A program made the translations under genes and the position numbers. This document shows, piece by piece, positions 54,323 through 63,209 of a stretch of DNA of 64,000 bases. Every line of letters begins with the position of its first letter. Position 1 is the stretch's first letter. This DNA comes from SIG454 sp045646365 (GTDB lineage: Bacteria > Bacillota > Clostridia > Monoglobales > Monoglobaceae), in assembly GCA_045646365.1 (NCBI GenBank), contig JAZRKP010000057.1, positions 1 through 64,000 on the forward strand, read 5' to 3'. The notes beneath the pieces were generated by a model. The model did no database searches. It was not told where the DNA came from and saw only the letters and a list, made by a program, of their open reading frames with translations.

Positions 54323-55636
54323 TTAAATTTCTTTGATTAAAATGCAACTTTGGCAAGGCATCGTAAATTCAAGATTTTTTGTTACGCCTTCCAATTCTCC
54401 ATCTTTTTCTTTATCAAGACGATAAACCTCAAATTCGCTATCGCAACCAAAATCAACTTTAATTTCCTTCGACGAAGCATCATCATCGTCCGTGTAATAA
54501 GTTACAACGCAAAGAACCTTACCATTTTTATCTTTTCCGCATAAAGTGTAAATCCCTTCGATATCTGTTTCACATCTTATTTCAGACTCCATATCATAAA
54601 ACTTTCCGTACCAGTAAAGAGGGTAATAACCTTTGAGTTTTTCATATGAGTAATAATCAAATGCGCCGCAAAACACAGACGGTCTTGTATCGTAATACAT
54701 AAGCATATCTATGCCGTCTGATTTTTGTGCTTCACTCATAAATCCCATTACAAACGCTGCACCTTTAATACCGTGGATTGATTTTAAAGTATACACATAT
54801 TCTTCTTCCCAGCCCTTAACATAATTCCATTCATTCAGAATACTCTCTATATCGCCGTAGCCGTTATCAACAAGCATTCTCTTGATTCGTTCCGCCTTTT
54901 CTGACATATGGAACGGCTCTCTGCAGTAAATATGCCATGAGAAGAAATCCATTGGAACAGTTCTCCTATTCATCTCTTCAAGGAATTCTTTGCCCCAATC
55001 CTCTCGCCATGCAAGAGCCGGACCTCCAATTTTAAGTTCAGGGAAACATGCCTTAAGATATTTTGCTGTTACTTCAAACAAATCGAAGAACTGTGCCTTT
55101 GTACCGCCCCATGTACGCTTATTGGGGTGGGTATCCTCGTCAAGGTCAGGTTCGTTCCAGATTTCCCAGTATTTTATATTAAGCTTATAGCCATCTGCCC
55201 AGCCATAATTATAGTGCCTTATAATATGTTCACAAATTTTCGCCCACTTCAAAAAATCCGCAGGCGGAAGAGTTGCATGTTTCTTTATATGATGCTCTAT
55301 ACTTTGACCCAGTCTAAAAAAGGTTTCCGTTCCAGCCTCAAGGGTTGCCAAGATTGATTCATCTGTGCAGGCGAAATCGTATGATGCAGGGTCATCAACA
55401 TCCGCATCAAAATTCGGGAAAATCGCACTTATATCATGAGCGTAAGGACCACCGTATCCTGTACAATAAAACGAATCATGATTTCTTGAATAGGGAATAC
55501 GAGCCGCCTTATAGTCATCAAAATTACTTCTTGCTTGGTCAGTTGCGTGTCTTTTGTACCACGGCCCTCCATTTGTTGCATTAAGCAATTTAAATTTACC
55601 ATACGCTTTTTCTTTGTTAAATTTCAATATTTCCAT
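54323..55636 (-). CDS. GH39 family glycosidase (intracellular)
   Basis: A 437-residue clan GH-A enzyme without signal peptide. Marks are ARIPYSRNHDS near the start, acid/base glutamate in YWEIWNEPDLDED (about 162), FSWHIYCREPFHMSE and nucleophile glutamate in ESILNEWNYV (about 269), ending with a small beta domain. It matches GH39 beta-xylosidase or alpha-L-arabinosidase-type proteins more closely than the secreted paralogues in this window do. The start is ATG 55636, preceded by AGGAGGG; the longer frame opens at 55693 inside the hairpin region and has no site. It precedes GH3 and is separated from the large GH42-like gene by a hairpin. Confidence 0.82.
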   Translation of the reverse strand: MEILKFNKEKAYGKFKLLNATNGGPWYKRHATDQARSNFDDYKAARIPYSRNHDSFYCTGYGGPYAHDISAIFPNFDADVDDPASYDFACTDESILATLEAGTETFFRLGQSIEHHIKKHATLPPADFLKWAKICEHIIRHYNYGWADGYKLNIKYWEIWNEPDLDEDTHPNKRTWGGTKAQFFDLFEVTAKYLKACFPELKIGGPALAWREDWGKEFLEEMNRRTVPMDFFSWHIYCREPFHMSEKAERIKRMLVDNGYGDIESILNEWNYVKGWEEEYVYTLKSIHGIKGAAFVMGFMSEAQKSDGIDMLMYYDTRPSVFCGAFDYYSYEKLKGYYPLYWYGKFYDMESEIRCETDIEGIYTLCGKDKNGKVLCVVTYYTDDDDASSKEIKVDFGCDSEFEVYRLDKEKDGELEGVTKNLEFTMPCQSCILIKEI

Positions 55637-55686
55637 AAATTCACCCTCCTGATTTGTAATCAAACAACTTGCAATTAATAAGTTTT

Positions 55687-55718
55687 TAGGCATATACCAC
55701 TTTTACCGTATATGCCTA
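55687..55718 (-). promoter_or_regulatory. Intercistronic perfect stem-loop without U-tract on the coding strand
   Basis: Perfect 11-bp repeat TAGGCATATAC / GTATATGCCTA with a ten-base loop, 12 bases after the stop of the 1348-residue gene and before the GH39 gene. On the minus strand the stem is followed by AAAAACT, not U-rich. Same position relative to a secreted-protein gene as the hairpins at 10743 and 34626. Confidence 0.6.
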
Positions 55719-55729
55719 TATTTTTAAAT

Positions 55730-58700
55730 TTATTTTCCAACTCTGATAAGAACAGGCGTATACGCTGAAATTTCAATGAAGTCACTGAAATCCTTCATTT
55801 CAATTAAATCAGTCATTTTACCTGCTTTATTTCCATTTATGTAAATTTCTACTTCAACATTATCATCACGGTATGTGCATATATTTACAATGTACTCCCC
55901 GTTATATTTACAATAAATATATTCGCAATCTTCCAAAGGTCTTCCGGTTGCCTTATCTATAACCGTAATATCACTATAATTTTCTTGCTTTATTACATCA
56001 GATACTGCTCCGAAAACTGTTTCTACACTCTTTGAATCAAGGTCTGTTCCAACAACCGAAAGTTCTATAACCTTCGCATTTGCCAAAAGTACCGTAACCT
56101 CATCTCTATTGCGTTCTTCACCGTATTCATTCTTACCAAAAGAATCCGTTCCTAAAACAATCAGTTTTCCGCCATTTGCAACAAATACTTTTACTGCATT
56201 AAATGTTGCATCTGTAACCGCAGGACAATGAGGAATAATCAATGTTTTAATCTCACTGAGTTTTTCCAACTGTGATTCAACAATAAATTTTACTTTTTGT
56301 CCATTTTGACCCGCTGCAGAATATGCAGTATAAATGGTATTCATACAATCGTTGGCATAAGGCCAGCTATTAAGAGAAAACAGCATACCAATATTTGCTT
56401 TTTCATCCTGAATTGCAACAATTTCTTTAGAAAGTCTGTTCAAATCAAGAGTCATCTTGCCCAAAGCAGCAACAGTATCAGGTCTTTCTGTAAGAAGCGG
56501 ATTATGCAGATAATTTCCGCTCTCGCTTCTGGCTTCTCTATCCCAGAACCAGACAACAGAACCGCCTCTGCCATGAACAGCACCCTGCCACATTGTTGCA
56601 ATATTATACTTAAGCTCATCATAGCTGTAAATCATACTGGAACCATCCTGTATGATATGTTCCTCTGTATTATAGGTTGGTGCAGTTTTTATATCGGTTT
56701 GCAAATCATAGAAAATATTCTGCGCTCTGATATCAAGTGTAGGCGATTTATAATATGACCATCCGTCACAACCATTTATATCAAGTGTAGGTGCAATTTT
56801 CTCCCAGTTGTTACTTCCCGTAATTCTTCCACCTGTGCTTATACCGGTTGTCTGCATAACCTTTGTCTGGGTAAGAACATTAGGGTCATATTCTTTCACA
56901 AGAGCAGATACTCTTTCATTAAAATCAGGCAGAACACGGTCATTAAACACGCGCCAATCATAAAATCTCGGTGTTGCTTCCTCTGCTTTAGGCATTTCTA
57001 TTCCCGAAAAATCGGTGTAGTCAGTACCCCATTTTTTATTCAAAGCCTCTATTGTTCCGTATTTCTCCTTCATTGCCTCTTGGAAAATCGGCAGATAATA
57101 CGGGGTTTTATAGGTATAATATGTAGGTTCATTCATCAGTATTATGCTGTCAAACGCAGGCTTTCCTGCAAGTCTCGGCATAATTGTTCTATAATATTTT
57201 TCAAAATATTCTTTAGAGGTTGGATGATCTGGAATAAACTTAACATATTCGGCGTTTCCGCTTGCAATTTCAGGGTGTTCTGCATAAAATTCATTAGGGA
57301 TATAATGCGGTGCTGTTGAGAATATACCTGAAAGGTTATATTCTGCCATTTCATCAAACTGCTTTGCATACTTTGTAACGGACTCTTCGTTTATTTCAAA
57401 ATATTCATCTGTTGTGTTTATTGACTCAAAGTTACCATTTTTCAGAAGGTTTTTATCACTGCCCTTTTCTCGTAAATAGCATCCGTCAATCCACAATCCG
57501 TTGGTTATATCTTCATTGAATATCATAAACTGAATTGAAGTTTCATTAGGACCGGTGGTGAACTCATTTTTGACCTCTTTCCAATCATAAGTTCCGTTTA
57601 ACCACTGCCGTCTGCCCATAGACATACTCTTATCAGTCGTAAACCACGCAAAGCTGGAATTATTCGACTTCGCCCACACGCCATATTCGTATGTTGTATT
57701 AGGCTCTACTTTTACATTCTGAAATAAATACCAGTAATAATTAGATTGATGTGCCTCATCGGAAGTAATTTTTAAAGAATACTTTCCTTCATGTTTCTCG
57801 TTCGAATCAGCTATATCCATTGATTTATAGTTATTTCTTGAAGCAAAAGTCCAATCCCTTACAGAACGTGCCTTTCTCATAAAGTTCCAACCGCCGACTT
57901 CGGGCTGAATTGCATTAAATCCAAACTTTGAAAGAATAGGAATATCCTCAAGGGACGGTGCCCAATGCCCTGTTCCAATAAAGAATACCGGTCGCTTTTC
58001 AAGATTCCCCTCTATATCAACAGTTGCTTCAAAATGCTTGTCAACAACCTCTATATCAGAGGTTACATAAGTTGGTGCCGCAATCGGAGTTTTACTACCA
58101 TCAAGATACGCCCTCAACTGTTTCTTAAGATACTCATATATTTCAGTAAACACCTTATCCTGATGATGTATTCTAACTAAATCATTCTTTTCAAGGGCAA
58201 TCTCCATATAGCTTACAAAGTGACCAAGAATATTATAGTAAATATTCTCATAATCAAGGGGCATCCCTTTACTTTCACACTTCTTCATAAGCGGAGTTAT
58301 TTCAGCATAGTTCGCTTTATGCTTTGAGATAATCTCCTTTGTAATTTCAGCATTTGCAAAAACAGTTGTTCCTATTTCAAATGTCTTTTCAGTCTTACCG
58401 TCAGAAACATTCAAATCAACAATTTCTTCACCCATATTACTGTACAGAATTTCAAACTTATGCTTATAACTTGAATTTGCAGGGACCGAAACAGTTTCTT
58501 TAAGCTTTCCCTTTTCTGATTTTATGCTGACAATCTGCTCCTCATCGGTCGAATTAAATAAATCAAGATAATACACAGCTTTTTCGCCTGCGTAACACTC
58601 TTTTGCCCCCGAAAGCCATGCGTCAAAGTTACTTTCGTTGTTAATCATCAGCATAAGCGGATATGGGTCGCTCCCCTTATATGAGGCAATACCCTCCGAA

Positions 58701-59776
58701 ACCATAACACAGCCTTTTCTACCGTAACCATCATCATCGTTATCATTAATAATACAGCAGAAAAGTGCAGCTTCTTGTTTTCCGTCCTTAAAGAAGTCAT
58801 TCCACGGAATAGCAATTTCATACACACTCTTCGTCCCGTTACGCATAAAAGCTCCGTCAATTTTATCTGACCCACTCATAAATTCGGATTCAGTTTCCAT
58901 GTCATAGGAATATGCATAAGCTTTTCCAAAAGTATCATTCATTCCACAGATAGTGAACTGGAGACCGTCGCCTGTCCAGTATGAGCCTGTCATAACCGGG
59001 TTATGAACATCATCCTCCGCTTCAATTGAAAAGTAAAAATTCTCATTGTCATAGGCATATTTTATTTTAGCATCAACAGTTAATGTTCCTGCATAAGTCT
59101 TTTTTTGACTAATCTCAATAGACTGAACTCCCTCCCAATCAGAAAGGTCTCCGTCGATTGAAATACCTTTGGCGTAAACAGGTATGAGAATTCTTCCATC
59201 TGCCGAAACCTCTGTTGTGACAGCTTTTGCTTCAGTTTCTTCAAATCCCGGATTCTTTATGAGATTTGTCCCCGTGCTGTCACCGATTTCATAAAAATAC
59301 ATATCATCAATCCATACTGCGTCTGTTTTTGTATCAAGTATTATTCTTATATATGCTGTTCCGTCTTCGCCTATATGATTATAATTAAATTCAAATTCAC
59401 GCCAATCCGAGGTTGCTCCTGTTGGGATAAGACTTGCTCTGGGCGTAATCCAATTCATCTGCATAGTCACATTTGAAGCATTTTTCGTTTTTACTTTAAA
59501 ACCGTAACTATAGCTTTTCCCATTTTTTACCTCTACGGGATAAGATGCACGCAAAAATGTTGAATCGCTTGTTTTGGGAGTGTTATTATATAGCCTCATA
59601 GAGTTTTTCCCACTCGCTTTTTCGCTCGAGTCAACATACGCTCCTCCATCAATTCCACCGCTGATTTCAACTGTCCAACCTGGAACGGAAGTTGTGTCAT
59701 TTGCCGCAAAACATAAAGCGCTCAAAGCAATCACAAACACAAAAATCACAGTTGCTGTTTTTATAAATAATTTCAC
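55730..59776 (-). CDS. Giant secreted GH42-like enzyme with three carbohydrate-binding-type domains
   Basis: A 1348-residue exported protein from a GTG start (AGGAGG seven bases upstream). Order: signal peptide; CBM4/9-type sandwich (about 25-180); CBM9/DOMON domain (about 195-375, SIDGDLSDWEGVQ, SYWTGDGLQFTICG); beta and helical linker; then a TIM barrel opening at VFFIGTGHWAPSLEDIPIL (about 595). A further CBM4/9-type sandwich (about 630-785, ending KNLLKNGNFE) is inserted after the first barrel strand. The barrel resumes with acid/base-type glutamate in SIILMNEPTYY (about 881), WGTDYTDF, and YNTEEHIIQDG (about 1036), followed by a GH42-like Rossmann domain (AVTDATFNAVKVFVANGGKL). Likely a beta-galactosidase-type or related exo-enzyme. 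It lacks the shared C-terminal module. Confidence 0.72.
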   Translation of the reverse strand: MKLFIKTATVIFVFVIALSALCFAANDTTSVPGWTVEISGGIDGGAYVDSSEKASGKNSMRLYNNTPKTSDSTFLRASYPVEVKNGKSYSYGFKVKTKNASNVTMQMNWITPRASLIPTGATSDWREFEFNYNHIGEDGTAYIRIILDTKTDAVWIDDMYFYEIGDSTGTNLIKNPGFEETEAKAVTTEVSADGRILIPVYAKGISIDGDLSDWEGVQSIEISQKKTYAGTLTVDAKIKYAYDNENFYFSIEAEDDVHNPVMTGSYWTGDGLQFTICGMNDTFGKAYAYSYDMETESEFMSGSDKIDGAFMRNGTKSVYEIAIPWNDFFKDGKQEAALFCCIINDNDDDGYGRKGCVMVSEGIASYKGSDPYPLMLMINNESNFDAWLSGAKECYAGEKAVYYLDLFNSTDEEQIVSIKSEKGKLKETVSVPANSSYKHKFEILYSNMGEEIVDLNVSDGKTEKTFEIGTTVFANAEITKEIISKHKANYAEITPLMKKCESKGMPLDYENIYYNILGHFVSYMEIALEKNDLVRIHHQDKVFTEIYEYLKKQLRAYLDGSKTPIAAPTYVTSDIEVVDKHFEATVDIEGNLEKRPVFFIGTGHWAPSLEDIPILSKFGFNAIQPEVGGWNFMRKARSVRDWTFASRNNYKSMDIADSNEKHEGKYSLKITSDEAHQSNYYWYLFQNVKVEPNTTYEYGVWAKSNNSSFAWFTTDKSMSMGRRQWLNGTYDWKEVKNEFTTGPNETSIQFMIFNEDITNGLWIDGCYLREKGSDKNLLKNGNFESINTTDEYFEINEESVTKYAKQFDEMAEYNLSGIFSTAPHYIPNEFYAEHPEIASGNAEYVKFIPDHPTSKEYFEKYYRTIMPRLAGKPAFDSIILMNEPTYYTYKTPYYLPIFQEAMKEKYGTIEALNKKWGTDYTDFSGIEMPKAEEATPRFYDWRVFNDRVLPDFNERVSALVKEYDPNVLTQTKVMQTTGISTGGRITGSNNWEKIAPTLDINGCDGWSYYKSPTLDIRAQNIFYDLQTDIKTAPTYNTEEHIIQDGSSMIYSYDELKYNIATMWQGAVHGRGGSVVWFWDREARSESGNYLHNPLLTERPDTVAALGKMTLDLNRLSKEIVAIQDEKANIGMLFSLNSWPYANDCMNTIYTAYSAAGQNGQKVKFIVESQLEKLSEIKTLIIPHCPAVTDATFNAVKVFVANGGKLIVLGTDSFGKNEYGEERNRDEVTVLLANAKVIELSVVGTDLDSKSVETVFGAVSDVIKQENYSDITVIDKATGRPLEDCEYIYCKYNGEYIVNICTYRDDNVEVEIYINGNKAGKMTDLIEMKDFSDFIEISAYTPVLIRVGK

Positions 59777-59806
59777 CGCTTTTCCTCCTTATTACCGTCT
59801 TTTGAC

Positions 59807-62800
59807 TTATCGCACTATATCCTGTGCAGGAATATACGGTCTGATTTGACCCAATCCATCAAGCAAGAATGTCTTAACTATGCACTTTGACAAATCAATT
59901 TCCTTATCAACCATAAATTCTTTTTCGGAAGATATGTGTCCGTCTGATGCCACAATACCTCTTTCAATAAATGTCTGTTTAAGTATTCCATCTTCAAAAA
60001 CGGAAATCACATGAGTATATTCGTCATTAGGATTTGCATCTTTATATTTAGCAGTTACAGACATTTTCCCGGATTTCAGATTTGAAGTTCCAAGCTTGAT
60101 TCCATCCTCATATATAGAATAGAATTCAAAACCGTTTACTTTATCTACTCTTAAAAGCATCGGCGTATTCGGGGATAAAGTAAAGCTTGAACCAACTTTT
60201 TCTCCTGAAATCAAATCATATATATTCTCTGTATCATATTCACTTTGTGCCGATATATTGATTTGTGTTGCCGAATCACCGTAATTGCACACATTTATTA
60301 CGAAACCGTTGTTAAACTCTGCATATTGCCATTCTGTCTTTGAATTTGTTGATGCCAAGTTAATCGGATGTATAAGTTTTGCCAGTTCTTCTTTAAGCTT
60401 ATTTTTTACATTAGAATATGTATCATATATATACATATCCGACCCCAGAGAAAATGATGCAATTTCACTTCGGCTTGTTACGCTTTCAAGAATTTCCGTA
60501 TTGTGTGCGTTTCCGTTTTCATCCATCCATGCTTTACCGTTTGCATTAAGAAGAAGCACTCGTCCGCCATCATCAATATGCTTTTTAATTTCCGCAAGGG
60601 TTGTCGCTTTCATATAATTACTGCAAGGCACAATCAACAGCTCTATATCATTTTTATTAAGTGTTGTCGGGTCTGTTTCATTAACAAAAAACACCTTTTC
60701 ACCGCCAAACATTGCCTGCTGATATGCTACATACGAAGCATTTAACGCGTATGGATTGAGTACAAGTGACGAATCTGAATAAAGAATTGCAACTCGCGCC
60801 TTTGCATTATTTATTGCTGAAACCTCTTCACTAAGGCGGTTTAAATCAAGGGAAATTCTTCCGATTTCCGCAAGATAATCTGCACGCCTTGTCAGGTTTG
60901 CGTTATAATATCCCGTATCATTCTTACTCCGAATGCTGTTATCGTACAGCCAAAGTGTTGTTGCCCCTCTGCCGTGAATTGCACCCTGCCATACATCCGC
61001 CATATTAAATGTCTTTTCCTCATCACTTCTTGAAAGTGTTTTTGAATCCTTCAAAATATGGTCTTCGGAATTGAAAACAGGAGCTTTTTTAACAGATGTC
61101 ATATAATCATACCACATTGTCTTGCCCATAAGAGTATCTTTTGAGTCACCATAATATGCCCAGGCATCACATCCGTTTAAATCCAGAAGCTTTGATAGCT
61201 CCTCGTTATTTAAGCCAAGCTGAATTCTGTTCCCGCTTGTTCCAATCGCATTCATTGACGACATACCTTTTGTGTGAAGCAATGAATGCGGGGCAAGACT
61301 CGTAATCTTGTCGTAAATTATTTTGTGATACTCGGTTATTATAGATTCGTTGAATAGCCTGTAATCATTAAAATGAGCAAGTTTCTTTCTTTCTGAACTA
61401 TTTCTGTCTGTACTTTCCGGCATTTTGACCTCGTTGAAATTCTGATATGATGTTCCACCGTACGCCTTATTCATTTCTGAAACTGTGCCATATTTCTCTT
61501 CCAACATTTTATAATATTCATTTAAATAATAGTCCGGATACTTATGCACTTCAAAACAAGGCTCGTTAGACAGTATTATACTGTGTAAAGCTTTACTGTC
61601 ACAAACCAACGGAATAAGTTCATCCAAAAACTTATTTATTACCTTTATAACCTCCGGATGAGTCGGATTAAACGGCATAAATTTTGGATACGCTGACACA
61701 TCTCCATTTGCAATAGTCGGGTCGTAAGTATACACATATTCGGGGAAATAGTGCATTGCGGTAAGTAGTGCAACGCTTACTCCATTTTCCTCTGCTTTTT
61801 TGAATACTTTCTTAATATTTTCGGCAACCGATGTATTCACGGTAAACATTTCTGTGTTTTCAACAGAAAAATCAGCATTGCTTAAAAAGTTTTTTCCTGA
61901 TGAATCCTTTAAAAATGCATTATCAAACATGAGGTTTTCCGAATTATTATGTAAAATTATTGAATATGTCAGTTCCGTTTCATCTGCACCTGTTGTATAA
62001 GTTGATGTTGCAGTTTTCCAGTTGGCGATTTCACTGTCATTTTTAGCATCGTAAAACCATTTATCTGTATTTCCCACTCTCAACCTTAAACTGCTCGCTA
62101 AACTACATTTAAAATCCACTCCAAATGTGTATTTAGTATTCGGCGATACAGCAACAGTCTGCGAAAGCCACAACTGACCTGACCCGCTTGACGCAGGAAT
62201 TGCTACACATCCTCCATTATCTTCACTATGTTCAATGCGATACGTAATTTTATTTGAATGTACTTCTTTCAAATCCCATCCAACGGCAGGAACTGTTTTT
62301 TTCAGAAGATTTGACGGACCTATTTCATAATGAAGCAGATTAACACCAAAATCTCCGTACATATCCAAGTCTGATACTCCCCAATGCCCGTATCCAACAT
62401 AATACACATCTTTATCAATGGTATTACTGTAAAAACTGTTTCCCTTAATATCAGGAGTCTCCATCTCAGTCTTTATAACGCTTTTTGGCTCTCCTGTACC
62501 ATCAAGATAACTCTTAAGCTCCGTCTTCGCTTCATTGCAAAGCTTATACGCCACATTAAAATTATATTCATATGCCTCTGTTTCTCCGTTCTCGGTATAT
62601 ACAGGCAACATTTGTAAAACCTTTTTTGCTGTGGCATATTTCACTCTTTCATAATCTGTTGAAAATCCTTGCTTTTCACAATCAGAAAGAAGTTCTTCTA
62701 ATTCTGCAATTTTTGAGGAAAGTGTTACGCTGTCATCCTCAATAAACATTTCAATCTTTGCATATTCGCTCTGCGTTAAAGCTTTCAATTCAATAACTAT

Positions 62801-63124
62801 TGTTTCTGTTGCATCATTGGCTTTAAGCCCGAAGGTTAAGGAAAAAGTCGAATCTTCCTTAACTGTTGTTTCATTTATCTCAAGTAAATTTGTCCTTTTT
62901 AATTCATCATTTTTATAAACCACATAGGAAATTAATTCACCTTCAGGTAGTCCGGTTGTTCCCTTAATAGTAATTTTCCCTGCCGAAATACTGATACTGT
63001 CAGTTACTATTCCTCCACCATCAGTAATCGTTGCTGTGATATTTTCGTCAACCTCTGCCGCTTGAACAATAGTCATACCTACTATACTTGCAAGTAATAT
63101 TAAAAGAAATAAAATTTTTTTCAT
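59807..63124 (-). CDS. Secreted GH42-like enzyme with nested binding domain and C-terminal module
   Basis: An 1105-residue exported paralogue of 55730-59776, without the two N-terminal binding domains. Signal peptide, an Ig-like domain (about 30-120) and a helical linker lead to the barrel start VYYVGYGHWGVSDLDMY (about 240). A CBM4/9-type sandwich is inserted (about 270-425, ending KNFLSNADFSVE), then the barrel continues with SIILSNEPCFEVHKYP (about 521) and VFNSEDHILKDSKT (about 688), a GH42-like Rossmann domain, and a C-terminal module variant ending IVKTFLLDGLGQIRPYI. GAGGTG precedes the ATG. It follows the partial binding-protein gene across a hairpin and precedes its paralogue by 30 bases. 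Confidence 0.72.
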   Translation of the reverse strand: MKKILFLLILLASIVGMTIVQAAEVDENITATITDGGGIVTDSISISAGKITIKGTTGLPEGELISYVVYKNDELKRTNLLEINETTVKEDSTFSLTFGLKANDATETIVIELKALTQSEYAKIEMFIEDDSVTLSSKIAELEELLSDCEKQGFSTDYERVKYATAKKVLQMLPVYTENGETEAYEYNFNVAYKLCNEAKTELKSYLDGTGEPKSVIKTEMETPDIKGNSFYSNTIDKDVYYVGYGHWGVSDLDMYGDFGVNLLHYEIGPSNLLKKTVPAVGWDLKEVHSNKITYRIEHSEDNGGCVAIPASSGSGQLWLSQTVAVSPNTKYTFGVDFKCSLASSLRLRVGNTDKWFYDAKNDSEIANWKTATSTYTTGADETELTYSIILHNNSENLMFDNAFLKDSSGKNFLSNADFSVENTEMFTVNTSVAENIKKVFKKAEENGVSVALLTAMHYFPEYVYTYDPTIANGDVSAYPKFMPFNPTHPEVIKVINKFLDELIPLVCDSKALHSIILSNEPCFEVHKYPDYYLNEYYKMLEEKYGTVSEMNKAYGGTSYQNFNEVKMPESTDRNSSERKKLAHFNDYRLFNESIITEYHKIIYDKITSLAPHSLLHTKGMSSMNAIGTSGNRIQLGLNNEELSKLLDLNGCDAWAYYGDSKDTLMGKTMWYDYMTSVKKAPVFNSEDHILKDSKTLSRSDEEKTFNMADVWQGAIHGRGATTLWLYDNSIRSKNDTGYYNANLTRRADYLAEIGRISLDLNRLSEEVSAINNAKARVAILYSDSSLVLNPYALNASYVAYQQAMFGGEKVFFVNETDPTTLNKNDIELLIVPCSNYMKATTLAEIKKHIDDGGRVLLLNANGKAWMDENGNAHNTEILESVTSRSEIASFSLGSDMYIYDTYSNVKNKLKEELAKLIHPINLASTNSKTEWQYAEFNNGFVINVCNYGDSATQINISAQSEYDTENIYDLISGEKVGSSFTLSPNTPMLLRVDKVNGFEFYSIYEDGIKLGTSNLKSGKMSVTAKYKDANPNDEYTHVISVFEDGILKQTFIERGIVASDGHISSEKEFMVDKEIDLSKCIVKTFLLDGLGQIRPYIPAQDIVR

Positions 63125-63170
63125 AGTCGCACCTCTTTTATATTATTTGTAGAGCAACAGAGGATTTCGA

Positions 63171-63196
63171 GTGCTTTGGATATATCACCAAAGCAC
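63171..63196 (-). promoter_or_regulatory. Intercistronic perfect stem-loop without U-tract
   Basis: Perfect 9-bp repeat GTGCTTTGG / CCAAAGCAC with an eight-base loop, 13 bases after the stop of the partial binding-protein gene. On the minus strand it is followed by TCGAAATCC, no U-run. Fourth hairpin of this kind in the window. Confidence 0.55.
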
Positions 63197-63209
63197 CGAT
63201 TTCAAAAAT

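Noticed and set aside
56297..56758. 153-codon plus-strand open frame
   Set aside because: Antisense to the GH42-like gene, whose reading frame carries clear motifs; Cys/Ile/His-rich composition typical of shadow frames.
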